In this document: positions 17,886 to 27,526 of the stretch, piece by piece | Numbering within the stretch: position 1 is the stretch's first letter | How the letters are laid out: every line of letters begins with the position of its first letter | Assembly (NCBI GenBank): GCA_963770635.1 | Contig: CAVYQI010000005.1 | Span: 1 to 64,000, forward strand | Length of the DNA stretch: 64,000 bases | From: DASZIT01 sp963770635 | GTDB lineage: Bacteria > Actinomycetota > Acidimicrobiia > Acidimicrobiales > RAAP-2 | Reading direction: 5' to 3' | The notes under the pieces: generated by a model | The model's input: only the letters and a program-made list of their open reading frames with translations | Told to the model about the DNA's origin: nothing | The model's database searches: none | Made by a program: the position numbers and the translations under genes

Positions 17886-18200
17886 GTGAGCTTCAACCAA
17901 GGACCAGGCTGGTGGCAGGCGTCGGACGCCAAGTGGTATCCACCTGAAAGCCATCCCAGCTACCGCCCACCGGCACCAGTGCCGCACGCCGTTCCGCCAG
18001 TCGAGGCCGGGTGGACTGCCGCAGCGATCAGAAGTCAACCGCAAGAGCCAGCTTACGTGCCGCACAAGCAAGGATCACAGGAAGCACAGACGGCTACGGC
18101 TGCTCAGACTGAAGCGAATGCAGCAGAAACAGCTTCGAAGACGGACGTATCGCAAGAGATAACTGCCGCCCAGCAGACTGAGAGTGGATATGCCTCATGA
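17886..18200 (+). CDS. Small DUF2510-type protein (104 aa)
   Basis: A 104-residue protein that opens VSFNQGPGWWQASDAKWYPP, the same head as the protein at 2229. It lacks transmembrane helices and ends in an Ala/Gln/Thr-rich tail (ATAAQTEANAAETASKTD). The GTG is chosen because the motif normally lies within ten residues of the start. It overlaps the hybrid kinase start by 11 bp, so the two are probably co-translated and the small protein may act with the kinase. Function is unknown. Confidence 0.6.
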   Translation: MSFNQGPGWWQASDAKWYPPESHPSYRPPAPVPHAVPPVEAGWTAAAIRSQPQEPAYVPHKQGSQEAQTATAAQTEANAAETASKTDVSQEITAAQQTESGYAS

Positions 18201-21034
18201 GGCTGTGGGGCCTAGGCCGAAGCTGCAAGAAGCGGTTGGGAGCGCCTTGCTCAGACGAACTGAAGACCAGGCGGGGGTTACCGTCCATGTGACGCGCGAC
18301 GCCACGGGCATCATCACGTCGGTGGACGAGGCCATCTTCGACCTGCTCGGCTGGCGTCCCGAACACCTTGTAGGGCAGCCTTCGACCGAGTTCATCCATC
18401 CCGAGGATCGGCCGAGCGCAGTTGCCGCCTGGGTGGAGATGATCACCTCACCGGGCGAGGACGGCGTCTGGCGGGGCCGATACCAGAACGCCGAGGGGTC
18501 CTGGACGTGGATCGATACGGTCAACCGGTTCGAGGGGCAGACCAACCCGATCGTGGTCAGCTCGATGACACGGGTCTCGGTGGAGCAGGCCAGAGTCGAG
18601 GACGAGCGTCTCGGTCACGAGCAGTCGTTGGCGCGGCTGTCGGAAGCACTGCCAATCGGTGTGTTCCAGGTCGACCGCACCGAACACGTCAGTTTGACCA
18701 ACGATCGCCTGCACGAGATTGTGGGCGTGCCTCCCATGGCCACGATCGACTCCCAGATGTCATCGGTTGTCGCCGAGGACAGACCTCTCTTCGAAGCGGC
18801 GATGGCCGCGGTCCTTGCCAACGAGCCAGTCGACGACCTCGAGATCCGATTCCGTCCGTCGGTAGCGGAACCGAGGCAGCGAGTCGATACCGAGCGAGTG
18901 TGTCTATTGAGTTTGCGGGCCCTGACAGACAGCGCGGGCACCGTCAACGGGGCCGTCGGATGTCTGAGCGACATCACAGAGCGGAAAGGGGTCGAACGCG
19001 CGCTGGTCTCGTCGGAGACTCGGTCGAGTGCGGTATTCAATCTGGCCCCAGTCAGCCTCGTCCAAGTGTCGCTAGACGGCAAGTTCATTCGGGTCAATCC
19101 GGCAACGTGCGACATGTTCGGCTATTCCGCCGATCAGATGGAATCGATGAGCGTGGCCGACGTCAGCCATCCCAATGATGCCGAGATGCTTGGGGAAGTC
19201 GTCACGGCGTTGTCGAATAAGGATGACCCGGAGCTGAATTACACGGGCCGTTTCATCAACGCCAACGGGAATACCGTCTGGGGCGTCGTGCGTATCGTTC
19301 GGGTCTATGGAACCGACGGAGATGACGACTACTACCTGGCCGGTGTTCTCGACATCACAGATCGGAAGGAGTTCGAGCGCCGGCTTGAGCATTCGGCCAT
19401 GCAAGCGAACGAAGCATCCGAGCTCAAGTCCAACTTTATGGCCAACATGAGCCACGAGATCCGTACGCCGATGAACGGCATCATGGGAATGTCCGAGCTC
19501 CTCCTCGAGACCGACCTGGACGATGCGCAGCGCGATTACGCGGAGACAGTACGCAGTTCAGGCTCTGCGCTCATGGCGGTTATCAATGACATCCTCGACT
19601 TCACGAAGATCGAAGCGGGAAAGGTTGACGTCGAGGACGTCGAATACAGCGTGCAGACCGTGGTCCACGATGTCCTTCATCTTTTGACACCTCAGGCAGA
19701 GGCCAAGGGGCTCCGGTTGGTCGAGGAGGTCGACGACTCCGTTCCGGCGAGGGTTGCCGGCGACCCGCTTCGGGTGCGTCAGGTCCTGCTCAATCTCGTC
19801 GGCAACGCCATCAAATTCACACACGTGGGTGAAATTACGGTCCGTGTCACTGAGTTCGAATCCGATGGTGGAGACGTCGTACTTCGGTTCGAGGTCGCAG
19901 ACACCGGTATTGGTATCGATCCCGACAAGCTGGATACGATCTTTCACCCGTTTGTGCAGGCTGACATGTCAACATCCCGGAAATACGGTGGGAGTGGCCT
20001 GGGCTTGTCCATCACCAGGCAGCTTGTCGGGCTCATGGGAGGCGACTGCGGGGTTACGAGCCAGCTCGCCAGGGGGAGTATTTTCTGGTTTACGGTTCGT
20101 GTTCGCACCAGTGGGGGGTGCGCGAACAGAAGGCTCACCCCTGGCTCACGACAGCCTCTCCCGGGTCAAAGTGCTGATCCTCGATGACGAGGTTGATCGA
20201 CGCGGCATCCTGTCCGAGTTCCTGGAAGAACACGGCATAACCGTCAGCACTGCCGACTCTGGCCCTGCGGCAGTTGCGGAACTCCGAACCGCAGCCGCCC
20301 AAGGCCGGCCCTACGCTGCCGTTCTCGTTGATCAGTCCGCGCCCGGAATTGACTGGCCGGACCTCGAGAAGGCAATCGCCGCCGCCCCGGGCATTACGGT
20401 TGGCGTGGTTCTCATGGCTAATGCCGTCGACGGTCACAAAGTCACCCATCCTCCGGAGTTCGGGGACTGGGCATCCGTGCGCAAACCGATCGAGCCCGAT
20501 GATCTCCTAGCCTCCTTACGAGTCGTATTGGGTTTGGATGTACGGTCCTCGGGTCTTGAGAGGATGGCACCGGACGCTCCGACTAGGGCCGGCGAGCTGG
20601 AAAGCGGCCGTCTCCTCCTGGCCGAAGACAACCTGATCAACCAGAGGGTTGTTGTCGCCATGCTTTCCAGCGCCGGCTATCAGGTCGATACGGTGCTCAA
20701 TGGAACCGAAGCACTGCAGAGGGTGGCCGACGGGGATTATGACGCCGTATTGATGGACTGCCAGATGCCGGATCTGAATGGTTATGACACCACCGTGGCA
20801 ATCCGGAACTTGAAGGGCCCCACCCGATTCATCCCGGTCATAGGGGTTACCGCTGGGGCACGAGAGGAGGACCGTCAGCGTTGCCTCGCCGCGGGTATGG
20901 ACGCCTACATTGCCAAACCACTGGCAAAAGATACGCTTATCGCCCTGGTGGCCAACACCATTGAAGCAAAAATGGGAAACGAAGACAAAGGGTACTGTCC
21001 AGGTGGGAGCGGGCGGGTTCTGGGTGTCTCATGA
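18190..21034 (+). pseudogene. PAS hybrid histidine kinase with two receivers, one frameshift
   Basis: A large soluble sensor kinase of about 948 codons. Three PAS units occupy about residues 25-395 (ITSVDEAIFDLLGWRPEHLV; VFQVDRTEHVSLTNDRLHEI; VQVSLDGKFIRVNPATCDMF). The HisKA box has His422 in FMANMSHEIRTPMNGIMGM. The ATPase domain shows LNLVGNAIKFTHVGEI, VADTGIGIDPDKL and GGSGLGLSITRQLVG. A frame change at the G6 run 20112-20117 precedes two receiver domains: VKVLILDDEVDRRGILSEFL with AVLVDQSAPGID, and RLLLAEDNLINQRVVVAML with AVLMDCQMPDLNGYD. No transmembrane helix is seen, so it senses a cytoplasmic signal. Start ATG 18190; GTG 18184 is an alternative. Confidence 0.85.
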
Positions 21035-21298
21035 GGTTGGGTCGGTGGAACCACACGGCACGGCGGGAATGCCCCGCATCTCCGGTCGGGGAATCACCGC
21101 GTGTCGTACCGCGCGTTAGTGGGAGCAGTTCGACGAATGTCTACGAATCAAGGTGAACGAGTTTTCCCAGGTCAGCGGATGAATGCGAGCTGTGGTCGAT
21201 CCTGGCGAATCTTCAAATAGTGCAAGACGACCTTCGGTTCATCAAGAGATTGATGGATGTTTAAGGCGAGGGCGATCACATCAACCCGCAACGGGTCG
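21035..21298. other. 264-bp convergent intergenic region
   Basis: Lies between the ends of the hybrid kinase and the aldo/keto reductase. I see no gene, clear terminator hairpin or repeat in it. Confidence 0.4.
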
Positions 21299-22327
21299 TC
21301 AGCTGGTGGCCGGGCCGCGCCAAAGGTCGATGCCGCTCTCGACGGCATACTCGTCGATTTGTTTGAGCTCGTCAGCCGAGAAGTTCAAGTTGTCTAGCGC
21401 CGCGACATTCTCCTCTAGCTGGGCAACGCTGCTCGCCCCGATGACCAGAGAGGTGATGCGGGGGTCGCGAAGCGCCCAAGCCAGGGCCAACTGGGAAAGT
21501 TGCTGACCGCGCCCTTCGGCGATGGAATTCAGGGCGCGGACTCGGGCCATGTTTTCGTCAGTGAGCATCTCCGGGAACAGCGTTGCACGTTCCGAGGCCC
21601 GGGAACCTTCTGGGATCCCGTTGAGATAGCGATCGGTGAGCATGCCCTGCGCCAACGGGGAAAACGCGATGCAGCCGACCCCTTCGGTCCCCAGCACGTC
21701 GAGCAGCCGCTCTTCGATCCAGCGATTGAGCATGGAGTACGACGGCTGGTGGATGAGTAGCGGGGTTCCGAGAGAGCGGAGGATGGCGATGGCTTCCTTG
21801 GTGCGTCGGTCGGAGTAGGACGAGACGCCGACATAAAGGGCCTTGCCCTGCCTCACCGCGGCATCGAGCGCCCCCAGCGTCTCCTCGAGCGGGGTGTCTG
21901 GATCGAAGCGATGGTGATAGAAGATGTCGACATAGTCGAGGCCCATCCGACCCAGGCTCTGGTCGAGGCTGGCCAGGAGATACTTGCGCGACCCGTGGTC
22001 GCCGTAGGGCCCGGGCCACATATCCCACCCTGCCTTGGTGGAGATGATCAGCTCATCTCGCAAGGAACCGAAATCGGTGCGCAGCAGCGCGCCGAAATTA
22101 CTTTCCGCACTTCCATACGGTGGGCCGTAGTTGTTGGCGAGGTCGAAGTGAGTGATCCCGAGGTCGAAAGCCCGTCGCAGGATACCCCGCTGCGTCTCGA
22201 GGGGACGGTCGTCACCAAAGTTGTGCCACAGGCCAAGAGAGAGCATCGGGAGCAAGATCCCGCTTCGCCCGCATCTCCGGTACTGCATGGACTGATAGCG
22301 ACCCTGCGCGGGCGAATACTCCGGCAT
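21299..22327 (-). CDS. Aldo/keto reductase (YghZ-like)
   Basis: A 342-residue NADPH-dependent carbonyl reductase of the AKR family. It resembles L-glyceraldehyde-3-phosphate reductase (YghZ) in the start QYRRCGRSGILLPMLSLGLW and in the long loops. Catalytic residues are visible: Asp and Tyr in THFDLANNYGPPYGSAE, Lys in IISTKAGWDM and His in VDIFYHHRFDPDTPL. The C-terminal RITSLVIGASSVAQLEENV binds the cofactor. AGGAGGT lies eight bases before the ATG at 22327, which fixes the start; the open frame upstream is non-coding. It stands alone. Confidence 0.9.
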   Translation of the reverse strand: MPEYSPAQGRYQSMQYRRCGRSGILLPMLSLGLWHNFGDDRPLETQRGILRRAFDLGITHFDLANNYGPPYGSAESNFGALLRTDFGSLRDELIISTKAGWDMWPGPYGDHGSRKYLLASLDQSLGRMGLDYVDIFYHHRFDPDTPLEETLGALDAAVRQGKALYVGVSSYSDRRTKEAIAILRSLGTPLLIHQPSYSMLNRWIEERLLDVLGTEGVGCIAFSPLAQGMLTDRYLNGIPEGSRASERATLFPEMLTDENMARVRALNSIAEGRGQQLSQLALAWALRDPRITSLVIGASSVAQLEENVAALDNLNFSADELKQIDEYAVESGIDLWRGPATS

Positions 22328-22528
22328 GGTGACGGACCTCCTGTCCAAAATGAGATGGCCGGGTACGCGTGGCCAACGTACCAGCAAATGCGGGGCAACC
22401 GTCGCCCGCAATTCGGGCTTGAGGTGGCGACTGACGGGCTTGTCGTCGCAGTGACCTCTGGATGTGGGCAGGGGGGCGACCAGCCCAATGGTCCAGCTTG
22501 GTTGGAGGGCGATGGGCTGGATCCGAGA

Positions 22529-23278
22529 TCAGATCCGATGAGTTTCTGGGCCCACTCGGCGATAGCAGAAGTGGCCCTTCACCGACTCGTCGGTGGGCAA
22601 ATCTCCACGCTCGTCGGTCTCCTCCAGGAGGAGATATTTGCCTTCCAAGGCGGCCTTGATTTGGGAGAGGGGGACGGCGAACTCGCCGATCTGCTCGTGG
22701 TGAAGCTCGTAGTGCCCGTCTCCGGCGTGTTCAAAGATTCTGATGTCCCATTCCGAGAGGCCTTCCGACATCCCGTCCTCGGCAAAGGTCACATCGATGA
22801 TGGCAACGCCCCGGTCGAAGTCGTAGACCCACGGAGGTTCCTCGCCCAGACGCCGGAGCTCTCCCAAGGTGTTCACGTCGAAGATGAAGAGACCCGCCTC
22901 AGCCAGGTGATCGTGTACGACATCGAACATCGACTGCCAGTCGCCGAAAGAAAGGAGATGATTCATGGTGTCAAACACGCAGATCACGACGTCGAATGTT
23001 TCCCGCAGCGAGAACGCCTTCATGTCCCCCTCGATGAAGCGGGCTCCGGGGACCTTCTCCTGGGCCACCGCGAGCATCTCCGGCGATAGGTCCAGACCGG
23101 TGAGGGATGGAACTGACGTGAGCCGTTTGAGGATCGAACCCGTGCCGCAACCCAGTTCGAGCAGCGAGAATGCATCGGGAAGGTACCGGCTTACCCAGTC
23201 GTTGACCTGTTGCGCCCGGGGAGAAGGGTCATCCATTACCGCGTCGTAGAAGCCCGAAAAGCGTCGGTATGCCGTCAT
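22529..23278 (-). CDS. Class I SAM-dependent methyltransferase
   Basis: A 249-residue methyltransferase. Motif I is FSLLELGCGTGSILKRLTSV (about 37-56), followed by SLTGLDLSPEMLAVAQEKVP and the acidic GARFIEGDMKAF. The C-terminal part (WVYDFDRGVAIIDVTFAEDG, then IRIFEHAGDGHYELHHEQIG) forms the extra beta region seen in small-molecule methyltransferases of the Methyltransf_25 type. The substrate is unknown. ATG 23278 follows GGTGGTGAG. It diverges from the small gene at 23436 with 157 bp between. Confidence 0.85.
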   Translation of the reverse strand: MTAYRRFSGFYDAVMDDPSPRAQQVNDWVSRYLPDAFSLLELGCGTGSILKRLTSVPSLTGLDLSPEMLAVAQEKVPGARFIEGDMKAFSLRETFDVVICVFDTMNHLLSFGDWQSMFDVVHDHLAEAGLFIFDVNTLGELRRLGEEPPWVYDFDRGVAIIDVTFAEDGMSEGLSEWDIRIFEHAGDGHYELHHEQIGEFAVPLSQIKAALEGKYLLLEETDERGDLPTDESVKGHFCYRRVGPETHRI

Positions 23279-23435
23279 CTCACCACCGTGGCACACAAGC
23301 GGGTCGTGCCGCGGCGACCGCGGTCATCGGCTCCCGACCGCCAACCCCTTTGATCAATGACGGCTCCGCATTTCGATCTGCACGTAGGCCGGTTACTCCA
23401 CTACCGTTGGGCGGGAGCAGAGAGGAGGCCTCACC

Positions 23436-23624
23436 ATGAGTGCAGACGCAAAACTGATCGAAGAGGCAGCTGAGGGGTTGACTCACGCGATGGCCCAACT
23501 GGTGCGTGCCATCGACGCCGGAGGAGATGATGGCGAAGCCGCCAAGAACATCTCTGACGAACTGCCGGATGCTCTGGAGGAGCTCGCCTCCCGGTTAAGC
23601 GCTGCCAAAGGCTTCAGCGACTGA
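23436..23624 (+). CDS. Small hypothetical protein (62 aa)
   Basis: A 62-residue acidic, helical protein, MSADAKLIEEAAEGLTHAMA, then DGEAAKNISDELPDALEELA. The ribosome site AGAGGAGG just before the ATG is one of the strongest in the window, which supports a real gene. No domain is recognised and no membrane segment is present. Confidence 0.6.
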   Translation: MSADAKLIEEAAEGLTHAMAQLVRAIDAGGDDGEAAKNISDELPDALEELASRLSAAKGFSD

Positions 23625-23889
23625 CCTGGCTGAGGATTTGAGTCGATAGGTCCCGTCTTACGGCGAGGCCCGACCAATGCCAGAGGTGGCGAGCGGTTCG
23701 GCCAGATGTGTGGACATCGCCTCGACTGGCAACTAGCTTCACGAGCGAAGTGCTCCTGTGCGCTCGATGGAGCGCTCCGATTCGATACGAGTCAACCCAC
23801 TGCCGTCGGCAACGCGGCGAACTACCTCACTTCAACCGAAATATTGCTCAGGCCAGATTGGCCGGCCATCACTGACCGAAGGAGCTCCG

Positions 23890-24708
23890 ATGTCGAATCT
23901 GCCGCCACCCCCAGGGTCCCCGCCTTCCCCTGACGATCCGAGCGCAGTCGACGCAGCCTCCGGGGTCACGCATCGGGTGGTCGGCACCGTGATGCCGGTT
24001 CTCCAGGTGGACCTCAACCCGGGGCAGGCCATTGTCTCGCCGGGTGGCGAGCTCTCGTGGATGACGTCATCGATCCAGTTGTCGACGTCGACCTCGGGGG
24101 CCGGCTCCAAGGGCATGCTCGGCGCCCTCAAACGAACGGTGGCCGGGGGAGGGCTGTTTCTCACCGAGTACCAGGCGGAGGGCGGGCCGGGCACGGTTTC
24201 CTTTGCCGCCAAGCTGCCGGGCGAGATCCGGCCGGTCGCCATCGCTGCCGACCGTGAGTACCTGGTACATCGGCACGGCTTCCTGGCCGCGACCTCGGGG
24301 GTGAACCTTTCGATCGGGTTCCAGCAGAAGCTCGGCGCCGGAATCTTCGGGGGGAGCGGTTTCATCCTCCAGCGGGTGACCGGCCAGGGCACCAGCTGGA
24401 TCGCACTTTCCGGGGAGCTGGTCGAATACCACTTGGCTCCGGGCGAGAACCTCCGGGTGCTACCCGGCCACGTTGGGCTGTTCGATGCCGGGATGAGCTT
24501 CGAGATCAAGATGGTGAAGGGCGTGAAGAACATGTTGTTCGGGGCTGACTCGCTGTTTCTCGCCTCCCTCACCGGGCCCGGGATGGTCTGGCTCCAGACC
24601 ATGCCGATCTCCCAACTCGCGCACGCCATCGTGCCCTACCTCCCCGAAAACGAGAATTCCCGCGGCAGCACCGGGGGCTCGATTCTGGGGGGGATTCTCA
24701 ACAACTGA
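23890..24708 (+). CDS. AIM24-family (TIGR00266-like) protein
   Basis: A 272-residue protein of the AIM24 family, a beta-rich fold related to tryptophan RNA-binding attenuator proteins. Typical segments are NPGQAIVSPGGELSWMTSSI, GGGLFLTEYQAEGGPGTVSF, PVAIAADREYLVHRHGFLA and MLFGADSLFLASLTGPGMVW. Members have no proven biochemical role in bacteria. The first 30 residues are Pro-rich and probably disordered. AAGGAG seven bases before the ATG supports the start. The 265 bp before it hold no gene I can see. Confidence 0.82.
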   Translation: MSNLPPPPGSPPSPDDPSAVDAASGVTHRVVGTVMPVLQVDLNPGQAIVSPGGELSWMTSSIQLSTSTSGAGSKGMLGALKRTVAGGGLFLTEYQAEGGPGTVSFAAKLPGEIRPVAIAADREYLVHRHGFLAATSGVNLSIGFQQKLGAGIFGGSGFILQRVTGQGTSWIALSGELVEYHLAPGENLRVLPGHVGLFDAGMSFEIKMVKGVKNMLFGADSLFLASLTGPGMVWLQTMPISQLAHAIVPYLPENENSRGSTGGSILGGILNN

Positions 24709-24834
24709 CAGCGTGCATGGGTGTGACCGGGCTCTCCACAGGCACCTACCCATCAGTTCCAGCCATAAGCCGGCGTAGCTAAGAAGTCCTCAGACCGCCC
24801 GTTTGTCATCGGCTCCCGGGTCATTTTCGCATGT

Positions 24835-25425
24835 CTACCCGACCGACAACGCGGTGGACAGGCCCTCCGGAGTCGAAAAGGTGAGGGTTCGAAGCCCGAG
24901 TCGGGCCGCTGCCCGGGTGTTGGCCGCCCGGTCATCGATGAAGAGGATCTGCTCGGGAGGGGCACCGAGGATCTCGAGGGCCTGTTCGAAGATCGACGGC
25001 TCGGGTTTGGCGATGCCGAAGCGACAACTGTAGAGGCGGTGGGCGAACAGGCGGGCCCAGCTGCCGCGGTCCATGGCATCAGCCTGCGGATGGGGCGCAT
25101 TGGAGAGCAGGGCGAGATGGATGCCGCGCCGCGCGGCGTCGGCCAGGATCCGCAGCGTGGGGGAGTTCAGGTGGAGCCAGCTTCGGACGTCGGTGGCGAC
25201 GAGGTTCTGAAGGAGCGGATCGTCGGGGGCGAACCGGCGCCGGAGGACTGTCGACCAGTAGTCATCGGGCGCCTGACCTCGGTCATAGTCAGGCCGGTGC
25301 CGCCAGTAGCGGCGGCCGAGCTCGTCGGTCGGGAGGCCGCCCAGCTCGGCAAGGTCCTGGAGGGTCCCGGCGGGCTGCGGCTTGCTCATGACCTCGCCGT
25401 AGTCGACCAAGAGATGGGTGGTCAT
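24835..25425 (-). CDS. HAD-superfamily hydrolase
   Basis: A 196-residue HAD-like phosphatase. The sequence begins MTTHLLVDYGEVMSKPQP, where VDYGEV takes the place of the usual DxDGT nucleophile motif: Asp8 is present but the second Asp is Glu, so activity is uncertain. Motif II is ALLSNAPHPQADAM, motif III lies in FGIAKPEPSIFEQALEILG, and motif IV is QILFIDDRAANTRAAARLG. It overlaps the upstream MFS gene by ATGA and so is translated with it. The DeoR-MFS-HAD order suggests a small sugar or nucleoside operon. Confidence 0.82.
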   Translation of the reverse strand: MTTHLLVDYGEVMSKPQPAGTLQDLAELGGLPTDELGRRYWRHRPDYDRGQAPDDYWSTVLRRRFAPDDPLLQNLVATDVRSWLHLNSPTLRILADAARRGIHLALLSNAPHPQADAMDRGSWARLFAHRLYSCRFGIAKPEPSIFEQALEILGAPPEQILFIDDRAANTRAAARLGLRTLTFSTPEGLSTALSVG

Positions 25426-26630
25426 GACTCCGGGCCAGGTCGGTTGCCCCGGAACGCCGGGGAGAGGGCGGTGGCGAAGACGATGCCAGTGGTGAGCACC
25501 GGTATCACCCCGAGGGCGAGGGAAAGCGATGTGGCCGAGGCAAGCTGCCCGATGAGGGGAGGCCCGCAGACGAATCCGAACCATCCGCATGCGGAGACGG
25601 TGGCGATGGCGGTTCCTGGGTTCAGCCCGGGCAGGCGACCGGCGGCGCTGAACACCGTCGGGACGATCAGGGCCAGGCCGATGCCCAGGCAGGCGAACCC
25701 GGCGATGCCCGCGACCCCGTGATTGCCGAGCAGACCGGCGCAAAATCCGACGGTGGCGATGGCGGCCAGGACCGGCAGTATCGATCCCGGCCGAAAACGG
25801 ATCAGCAGTCTGTTGCCGGACAGCCGAACCCCGACCATGGTGAGGGAGAAGGCGGCATAGCCAAGCCCGGCGACGGCGGGACTCGTGTGCAGGGGGCCGC
25901 GCAGGTAGACCGACGCCCAGTCGGCACTGGCGCCCTCACAAAGCATGGAGGCAAAGGCGATGGCCCCGAGGATGAGAATGGGTCGCGAGAGCCTGCGTAC
26001 CGGGTGCTCGGGGGCAGGGTCGTCAGCGGGAATGTTGGCGTCGGGGACCATCCGGGCGGTCAACCAACCGGCGATGATCAATGCCGGCACGCCGAGCACC
26101 AGCTGTTGGCTGGAGAGAGACAAGCCGATGGCGACACCGAGCGCGCCAATTCCGGCGCCGACGAAGGTGCCGATGCTCCAACCGCCGTGGAAGCCGGACA
26201 TCAGTGGCCGCCCGCCAGCCCGCTCAACGGCAACCGCCTGCGTATTCATGGACACGTCGAGGGCGCCTTGGAACGCCCCCCAGGCAAAAAGGGCGGTGAA
26301 CAGCGAGGCCAGGGAGCCGACCAGTCCGACCAGCGGCCCGACCGCGCAGTAGCCGACGAGAGAGGCTCGCACCACGGTCCGGCTCCCGAGCCTGGGCAAG
26401 AGACGGGCCGACACCAGCATGGCGGACACCGATCCGAGCGGCGCACCCAGCAACGCCAGTCCCAGTGCACCATCGGTCAGGTCGAGATGGTCTTTGATGA
26501 GGGGGATGTGAGCCGTCCAGGAGGCGAACAGCAGCCCGTGGGTGAAGAACACCGCCACCGTCGCCGATCGGGACCACCGGTCGGCAATCGCCGGGCTGGT
26601 TGGTGGGGTGGCGACAGCCACCTTAGGCAC
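25422..26630 (-). CDS. MFS transporter
   Basis: A 402-residue major-facilitator permease with 12 predicted helices. It resembles the FucP/YbjJ-like group: TVAVFFTHGLLFASWTAHIP in helix 1, MSGFHGGWSIGTFVGAGIGA in the middle, and GLLGNHGVAGIAGFACLGIG in the C-half. YbjJ-like transporters often sit with a HAD phosphatase and a DeoR regulator, as here. Substrate is unknown. GTG 26630 is chosen because it overlaps the regulator stop; the TTG four codons upstream is less likely. ATGA overlap with the HAD gene follows. Confidence 0.85.
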   Translation of the reverse strand: MPKVAVATPPTSPAIADRWSRSATVAVFFTHGLLFASWTAHIPLIKDHLDLTDGALGLALLGAPLGSVSAMLVSARLLPRLGSRTVVRASLVGYCAVGPLVGLVGSLASLFTALFAWGAFQGALDVSMNTQAVAVERAGGRPLMSGFHGGWSIGTFVGAGIGALGVAIGLSLSSQQLVLGVPALIIAGWLTARMVPDANIPADDPAPEHPVRRLSRPILILGAIAFASMLCEGASADWASVYLRGPLHTSPAVAGLGYAAFSLTMVGVRLSGNRLLIRFRPGSILPVLAAIATVGFCAGLLGNHGVAGIAGFACLGIGLALIVPTVFSAAGRLPGLNPGTAIATVSACGWFGFVCGPPLIGQLASATSLSLALGVIPVLTTGIVFATALSPAFRGNRPGPES

Positions 26631-27378
26631 ACCGGACCTCAATGCCGGCGGCTCGCAATCCGTTCACGTCGTCGGTCGGCGCATCAGAGTCGGTCACCAC
26701 CATGTCGACCGCGCTCGCGTCGCACACCACGGCCATGGAGGTTTGCCGGAACTTAGAGCTGTCTGCAGCCAGAATAACCCGAGCCGATGATCCGAGCATC
26801 GCCTGTTTGACGGCGGCGTCGCCGAGGTCGTACGCGGTGACTCGGCCGTCGGAAAGCCCGCAGCACCCCAGCACCACGGTGTCGAACCGAAGAGCGCCGA
26901 CACTGGCCAGGGCCAGAGGCCCGACCATGGCGAGCTCGCCGTTCCGGATCTCGCCGCCCGGCATCAACATCCGGACCGAATCACTCCCCGCCAGCACCCC
27001 GGCGATGTGTAGCGACATCGGCATGACCGTCAATCTGCGACCGGCCAGCGCCTCGGCGACCTTGATTGCCGTCGAACCGCTGTCGAGCAACACGGCCTCA
27101 CCGTCCCGGAGCACCCCAGCCACCGCCGCGCCGATCCGGGTCTTGGCGTCGGTGCGCTCGATGGCCCGCATGGCAAACGGCAACTCCTCGCCACGCATCA
27201 ACTGGCTGATGGCCCCACCCCGCACCCGGCGGGCCATTCCCATGGCCACCATCCGGTCGAGGTCGCGGCGGATGGTCATCTCCGCGGTCCCGAACGTCTC
27301 CGCCAGATTGGCCACCTCGACCCGCCCGTCGCGCTGCAGCAATTCGACCAGTGCCCCCAACCGCTCATTGGCATCCAT
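26623..27378 (-). CDS. DeoR-family transcriptional regulator
   Basis: A 251-residue sugar-type repressor. The N-terminal DeoR helix-turn-helix is GALVELLQRDGRVEVANLAE followed by TFGTAEMTIRRDLDRMVAMG. The C-terminal sensor domain contains LDSGSTAIKVAEALAGRRLT, MPGGEIRNGELAMVGPLA and ILAADSSKFRQTSMAVV, which together bind a phosphorylated sugar in this family. It is the first gene of the operon with the transporter and phosphatase. A 14-bp palindrome lies 22 bp upstream of its ATG and probably is its operator. Confidence 0.9.
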   Translation of the reverse strand: MDANERLGALVELLQRDGRVEVANLAETFGTAEMTIRRDLDRMVAMGMARRVRGGAISQLMRGEELPFAMRAIERTDAKTRIGAAVAGVLRDGEAVLLDSGSTAIKVAEALAGRRLTVMPMSLHIAGVLAGSDSVRMLMPGGEIRNGELAMVGPLALASVGALRFDTVVLGCCGLSDGRVTAYDLGDAAVKQAMLGSSARVILAADSSKFRQTSMAVVCDASAVDMVVTDSDAPTDDVNGLRAAGIEVRCA

Positions 27379-27399
27379 GTGCGTAACATACAGCAGATG

Positions 27400-27413
27400 T
27401 GTGCGTACGCACA
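27400..27413. promoter_or_regulatory. 14-bp palindrome, candidate DeoR operator
   Basis: TGTGCGTACGCACA is perfectly self-complementary and lies between the DeoR start (27378) and the divergent gene at 27527. Further copies of the half-site TGTGCG lie nearby (near 27378 and 27421). It may control both directions. Confidence 0.5.
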
Positions 27414-27526
27414 AATAGAATGTGCGGTAGCCTCGGGGTTCATGGATGGATTCGGGGGCCCCGGTCCCGTCTGCCCTCTACGTTGAGGGCACCGTCGCTC
27501 GACGCACCGAAAGCCATGGAGCATCA

